Of a stretch of DNA of 52,332 bases, positions 50,191 to 52,332 are shown in pieces. Position 1 is the first letter of the stretch. Each line of letters starts with the position of its first letter. Origin of the DNA: Knoellia remsis (GTDB taxonomy: Bacteria; Actinomycetota; Actinomycetes; Actinomycetales; Dermatophilaceae); contig NZ_PVTI01000026.1 in the NCBI RefSeq assembly GCF_003002895.1, positions 1-52,332 of the forward strand. The letters run 5' to 3'. The translations under genes and the position numbers were made by a program. The notes under the pieces are model-generated. The model saw only the letters and a list, made by a program, of their open reading frames with translations, was not told the origin of the DNA and searched no databases.

Positions 50191-51387
50191 ATGCCCGCTG
50201 ACTCCTCGCCCGTACAGCACCCGCTCGACCTCTTCGGCATCGACGGACTCCTCTCCGACGAGGACCGCGGCATCCGCGACACCGTGCGGGCCCGCCTCGA
50301 CAAGGACGTCCGACCGCACGTCGCGCAGTGGTTCGAGGACGCGCAGGTCCCTGTCCGCGAGCTGGCCAGGCAGTTCGGCGAGATGGGTCTGCTCGGTATG
50401 CACCTCGAGGGGTACGGCTGCGCCGGGACGAGCGCGACGGCATACGGCCTCGCCTGCGCCGAGCTCGAGGCGGTCGACTCCGGCATCCGCTCCCTCGTCT
50501 CGGTCCAGGGTTCGCTCGCGATGTTCGCGATCTGGCGCTTCGGCAGCGAGGAGCAGAAGCAGGAATGGCTGCCGCGGATGGCCGCGGGCGAGGCGATCGG
50601 CTGCTTCGGCCTCACCGAGCCCGACTTCGGCTCGAACCCCGCGGGCATGCGCACCCGCGCGCGCCGCGACGGTGACGACTGGGTCCTCGACGGCTCCAAG
50701 ATGTGGATCACGAACGGCTCGGTCGCCGATGTCGCGATCGTGTGGGCGCGCAGCGACGACAGCGACGGTGCGACGATCCGCGGCTTCGTCGTGCCGACCG
50801 ACTCAGCAGGCTTCTCCGCCAACGAGATTCGCGGCAAGCTCTCGCTGCGCGCGTCGGTCACGTCCGAGCTCGTCCTCGACGGTGTCCGTCTGCCCGCCGA
50901 CGCGATGCTGCCCGAGGCGCGTGGCCTGTCCGGTCCCCTGTCCTGCCTGTCCGAGGCGCGCTTCGGCATCATCTTCGGTGCGCTCGGCGCGGCCCGCGAC
51001 TGCCTCGAGACGACGATCGCCTACACGCAGGGGCGAGAGATCTTCGACAAGCCGCTCGCGGCATACCAGATCACCCAGACCAAGCTCGCCGACATGACCC
51101 TCGAGCTCGGCAAGGGCATGCTCCTCGCGCTGCACCTCGGCCGGCTCAAGGACGCCGGCGACCTCGCGCCGGACCAGGTCAGCCTCGGCAAGCTCAACTC
51201 GTGCCGCGAGGCCATCGCCATCGCGCGTGAGTGCCGCACCCTGCTTGGCGCCAACGGAATCAGCGGCGAGTACCCGGTGTTGAGGCACGCGAACAACCTC
51301 GAGTCCGTGCTCACCTACGAAGGCACCTCGGAAGTGCACCAGCTCGTCATCGGGCAGGCGCTCACCGGGGTGCCCGCGTTTCGTTGA
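50191..51387 (+). CDS. Acyl-CoA dehydrogenase, glutaryl-CoA dehydrogenase type
   Basis: A 398-residue FAD flavoenzyme. It has DEDRGIRDTVRARLDKDV at the start, RSLVSVQGSLAMFAIWRFGSEEQK, the flavin-contact CFGLTEPDFGSNP, WITNGSVAD, ARDCLETTIAYTQGREIF and the catalytic Glu377 in TYEGTSEVHQLVIGQALTG. Pattern and length match glutaryl-CoA dehydrogenase, which oxidises and decarboxylates glutaryl-CoA to crotonyl-CoA in lysine/tryptophan breakdown. No transferase or regulator sits beside it, so the substrate is inferred from motifs only. Confidence 0.9.
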   Translation: MPADSSPVQHPLDLFGIDGLLSDEDRGIRDTVRARLDKDVRPHVAQWFEDAQVPVRELARQFGEMGLLGMHLEGYGCAGTSATAYGLACAELEAVDSGIRSLVSVQGSLAMFAIWRFGSEEQKQEWLPRMAAGEAIGCFGLTEPDFGSNPAGMRTRARRDGDDWVLDGSKMWITNGSVADVAIVWARSDDSDGATIRGFVVPTDSAGFSANEIRGKLSLRASVTSELVLDGVRLPADAMLPEARGLSGPLSCLSEARFGIIFGALGAARDCLETTIAYTQGREIFDKPLAAYQITQTKLADMTLELGKGMLLALHLGRLKDAGDLAPDQVSLGKLNSCREAIAIARECRTLLGANGISGEYPVLRHANNLESVLTYEGTSEVHQLVIGQALTGVPAFR

Positions 51388-51481
51388 GCGGCCGGCCGGC
51401 GATGCGTCGTCGTGTCGTATGCCGTTCGCTCGCCGCGGTGGGACCCGCGCCCGCCGCGGTGGACCGGTCTCGATCCCGCCC

Positions 51482-51519
51482 GCTAGCGGTGTCTATGGCA
51501 GAAACAAGACAGCGCTAGC
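51482..51519. promoter_or_regulatory. Inverted repeat upstream of the small TPR gene
   Basis: GCTAGCGGTGTCT (51482-51494) pairs with AGACAGCGCTAGC (51507-51519) with one mismatch around 12 nt, ending 21 bp before ATG 51541. Position suits an operator or leader hairpin. 51388-51481 holds a GTATGCCG copy (51417) and CCGCGGTGG repeats. Confidence 0.55.
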
Positions 51520-51540
51520 CAATCCCATCGAGGAGTGACC

Positions 51541-51921
51541 ATGAGCTTCGAGCCCTTCGACCGAGACTTCGCTGCCGAGTACGAGAACGCCCGCGCGCTC
51601 TTCGAGGCCGAGCAGTACGCCGAGGCCGCGACCCTCTTCGCCGAGCTCGTCGACCGGAGCGCCCTCGAGCCGCCGCTGCACGGCACGAACGAGCTGCGGC
51701 TCTACCTCGCGCGTTCGTACTACCACTCGGCGCAGCTGTCCCGCGCCGAGGAGATCCTGCGCGCGCTGCTCGTCGACCACCAGGACGACCACTACGCTTT
51801 GCTCCTGCTCGGGCGCACCCTGCAGCGGCAGTCGCGTCACGAGGAGGCCAAGCCGCACCTCGCGATGGCCAAGCTCCTCGGTGGGTACGACATCGAGGGT
51901 CCCGACCTGCCCGAGGACTGA
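51541..51921 (+). CDS. Small TPR-repeat protein
   Basis: A 126-residue acidic protein of about three tetratricopeptide repeats: EYENARALFEAEQYAEAATLFAELVD, LRLYLARSYYHSAQLSRAEEILRALL and YALLLLGRTLQRQSRHEEAKPHLAMA. It is soluble and probably a protein-interaction adaptor. The partner is unknown. ATG 51541 has GAGGAG seven bases upstream. A 38-bp inverted repeat lies just before it. Confidence 0.9.
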   Translation: MSFEPFDRDFAAEYENARALFEAEQYAEAATLFAELVDRSALEPPLHGTNELRLYLARSYYHSAQLSRAEEILRALLVDHQDDHYALLLLGRTLQRQSRHEEAKPHLAMAKLLGGYDIEGPDLPED

Positions 51922-51941
51922 CCCGCGCCCCCTTTGACCCC

Positions 51942-51994
51942 ACTGATTGCCCGTTGTGGTTCCGAGGAACGAGGAACCACAACGGGCAATCAGT
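51942..51994. terminator. Perfect 22-bp family-A hairpin
   Basis: ACTGATTGCCCGTTGTGGTT (51942-51961, two more bases pair) with 51973-51994 around a 9-nt loop, 20 bp after the TPR stop. Outer arms match the other family-A copies; the inner stem is different. 51995-52210 has two TTGAGGTC direct repeats (52075, 52191 region), perhaps the left end of the following element, and nothing else seen. Confidence 0.8.
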
Positions 51995-52217
51995 TCTGTG
52001 CGCCCGTTCCGGGCGGCCCGTTCCGGGGAGAAAATGGGCATGCGGGTGCCTGTTCACGTCGGCCGACATTGACCCTTGAGGTCGTCAATCAGTTTGGCGC
52101 GGGAGCGGACTTGTGGGCCCTTCACTGTTGCTTCGAGCACGCGGATCAGATTCAGTTCCTTCCCTGACCGCTCCTACAGGCACCCGGCCTTTGAGGTCAC
52201 GTCCCAAGTTGGAGGTG

Positions 52218-52332
52218 ATGACGATGAACCTCGACAACGACGTCGATGACGACGTCACCCTGGACAGCGCACCGCTGGTGGAGCGGGTGGCTGCTCTGGA
52301 CATCGGCAAGGCCGAAATCTGCTGTTGTGTCC
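52218..52332 (+). CDS. IS110-family transposase, N-terminal fragment cut by the window end
   Basis: 38 codons are visible from ATG 52218 with GGAGG two bases before it (ATG 52224 may be the true start). After an acidic leader the sequence RVAALDIGKAE matches the first Asp-bearing strand of the IS110 RuvC-like DEDD domain. IS110 transposases use a bridge RNA encoded beside the gene. The rest lies outside the window, so intactness cannot be judged. Upstream 52075-52210 may belong to the element. Confidence 0.75.
   Translation, partial: MTMNLDNDVDDDVTLDSAPLVERVAALDIGKAEICCCV

Noticed and set aside
840-51424. CGGCATAC as KOPS, Chi or a simple transcription-factor site
   Set aside because: Copies occur almost equally on both strands, mostly within genes, and too densely for a regulator. 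KOPS and Chi show orientation bias. Not excluded genome-wide.
1-52332. tRNA, rRNA or riboswitch genes
   Set aside because: No cloverleaf with a GTTCRA arm, no rRNA-like region and no recognised riboswitch core was found on reading the intergenic gaps.

Overview
The window is high-GC DNA (roughly 70% by eye) from an actinobacterial chromosome. Evidence for Actinomycetota includes a mycothiol-dependent DinB/MDMPI enzyme, a DUF222-HNH (13E12 family) protein, a GAF-ANTAR regulator, an MecA_N-type penicillin-binding protein, a CsoR copper operon and many leaderless starts with a TANNNT box 6-7 nt before the start codon. The flavour is that of the Micrococcales, perhaps Intrasporangiaceae, but that is an impression and not a measurement. 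Apart from the edge of an IS110-type element at the right end, this is ordinary chromosome with about 50 genes and short intergenic spaces.

Layout: 1-3.5 kb holds amino-sugar catabolism (class II aldolase, SIS-domain sugar isomerase/deaminase, NagA-like deacetylase) with a glutathione peroxidase between. 3.6-6.3 kb is a tight minus-strand run (VOC protein, GNAT, ATP-dependent DNA ligase). 6.5-15.3 kb has a Tat-exported PhoX-type phosphatase, an HprK-like/PqqD fusion, GAF-ANTAR, an App1-type phosphatidate phosphatase, an Fpg/Nei glycosylase, a Tat-exported PhoD phosphatase and a rhodanese. 15.4-19.2 kb holds a lipoprotein, the MDMPI enzyme, a 46-bp tandem repeat array and a frameshifted HNH endonuclease gene. 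19.2-25.5 kb is regulatory and ATPase-rich: MarR with twin operators, a TPR membrane protein divergent from a TPR-AAA+ ATPase, a second AAA ATPase, and an HTH/PIN toxin-antitoxin pair. 25.5-34.5 kb contains GNAT, deaminase, TetR/SDR, a Tat-exported phospholipase C, a DyP peroxidase, DinB, DLH, WYL and VOC genes. 34.7-43.5 kb holds a penicillin-binding protein, photolyase/YqeY and the csoR-copZ-(duplicated HVHP protein)-copA operon, followed by pirin. 43.5-52.3 kb has GNATs, a fructosamine-kinase-like protein, a secreted S1 protease, a two-domain VOC protein, an ABC-F ATPase, an SRPBCC protein, a glutaryl-CoA-type acyl-CoA dehydrogenase, a small TPR protein and the start of an IS110 transposase.

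The most unusual signal is not a gene. The octamer CGGCATAC / GTATGCCG occurs about 63 times (counted by eye), in both orientations, inside genes and between them. It often forces rare codons, and between genes it often appears as an inverted pair forming a perfect hairpin. Three further families of hairpin repeats (GACTTATTGC-type, CCAATTGG-type and TCTTGACCCG-type) sit at gene 3' ends. Most convergent gene junctions are filled by one of these hairpins. The architecture resembles DNA-uptake sequences that double as terminators, but function is unproven.
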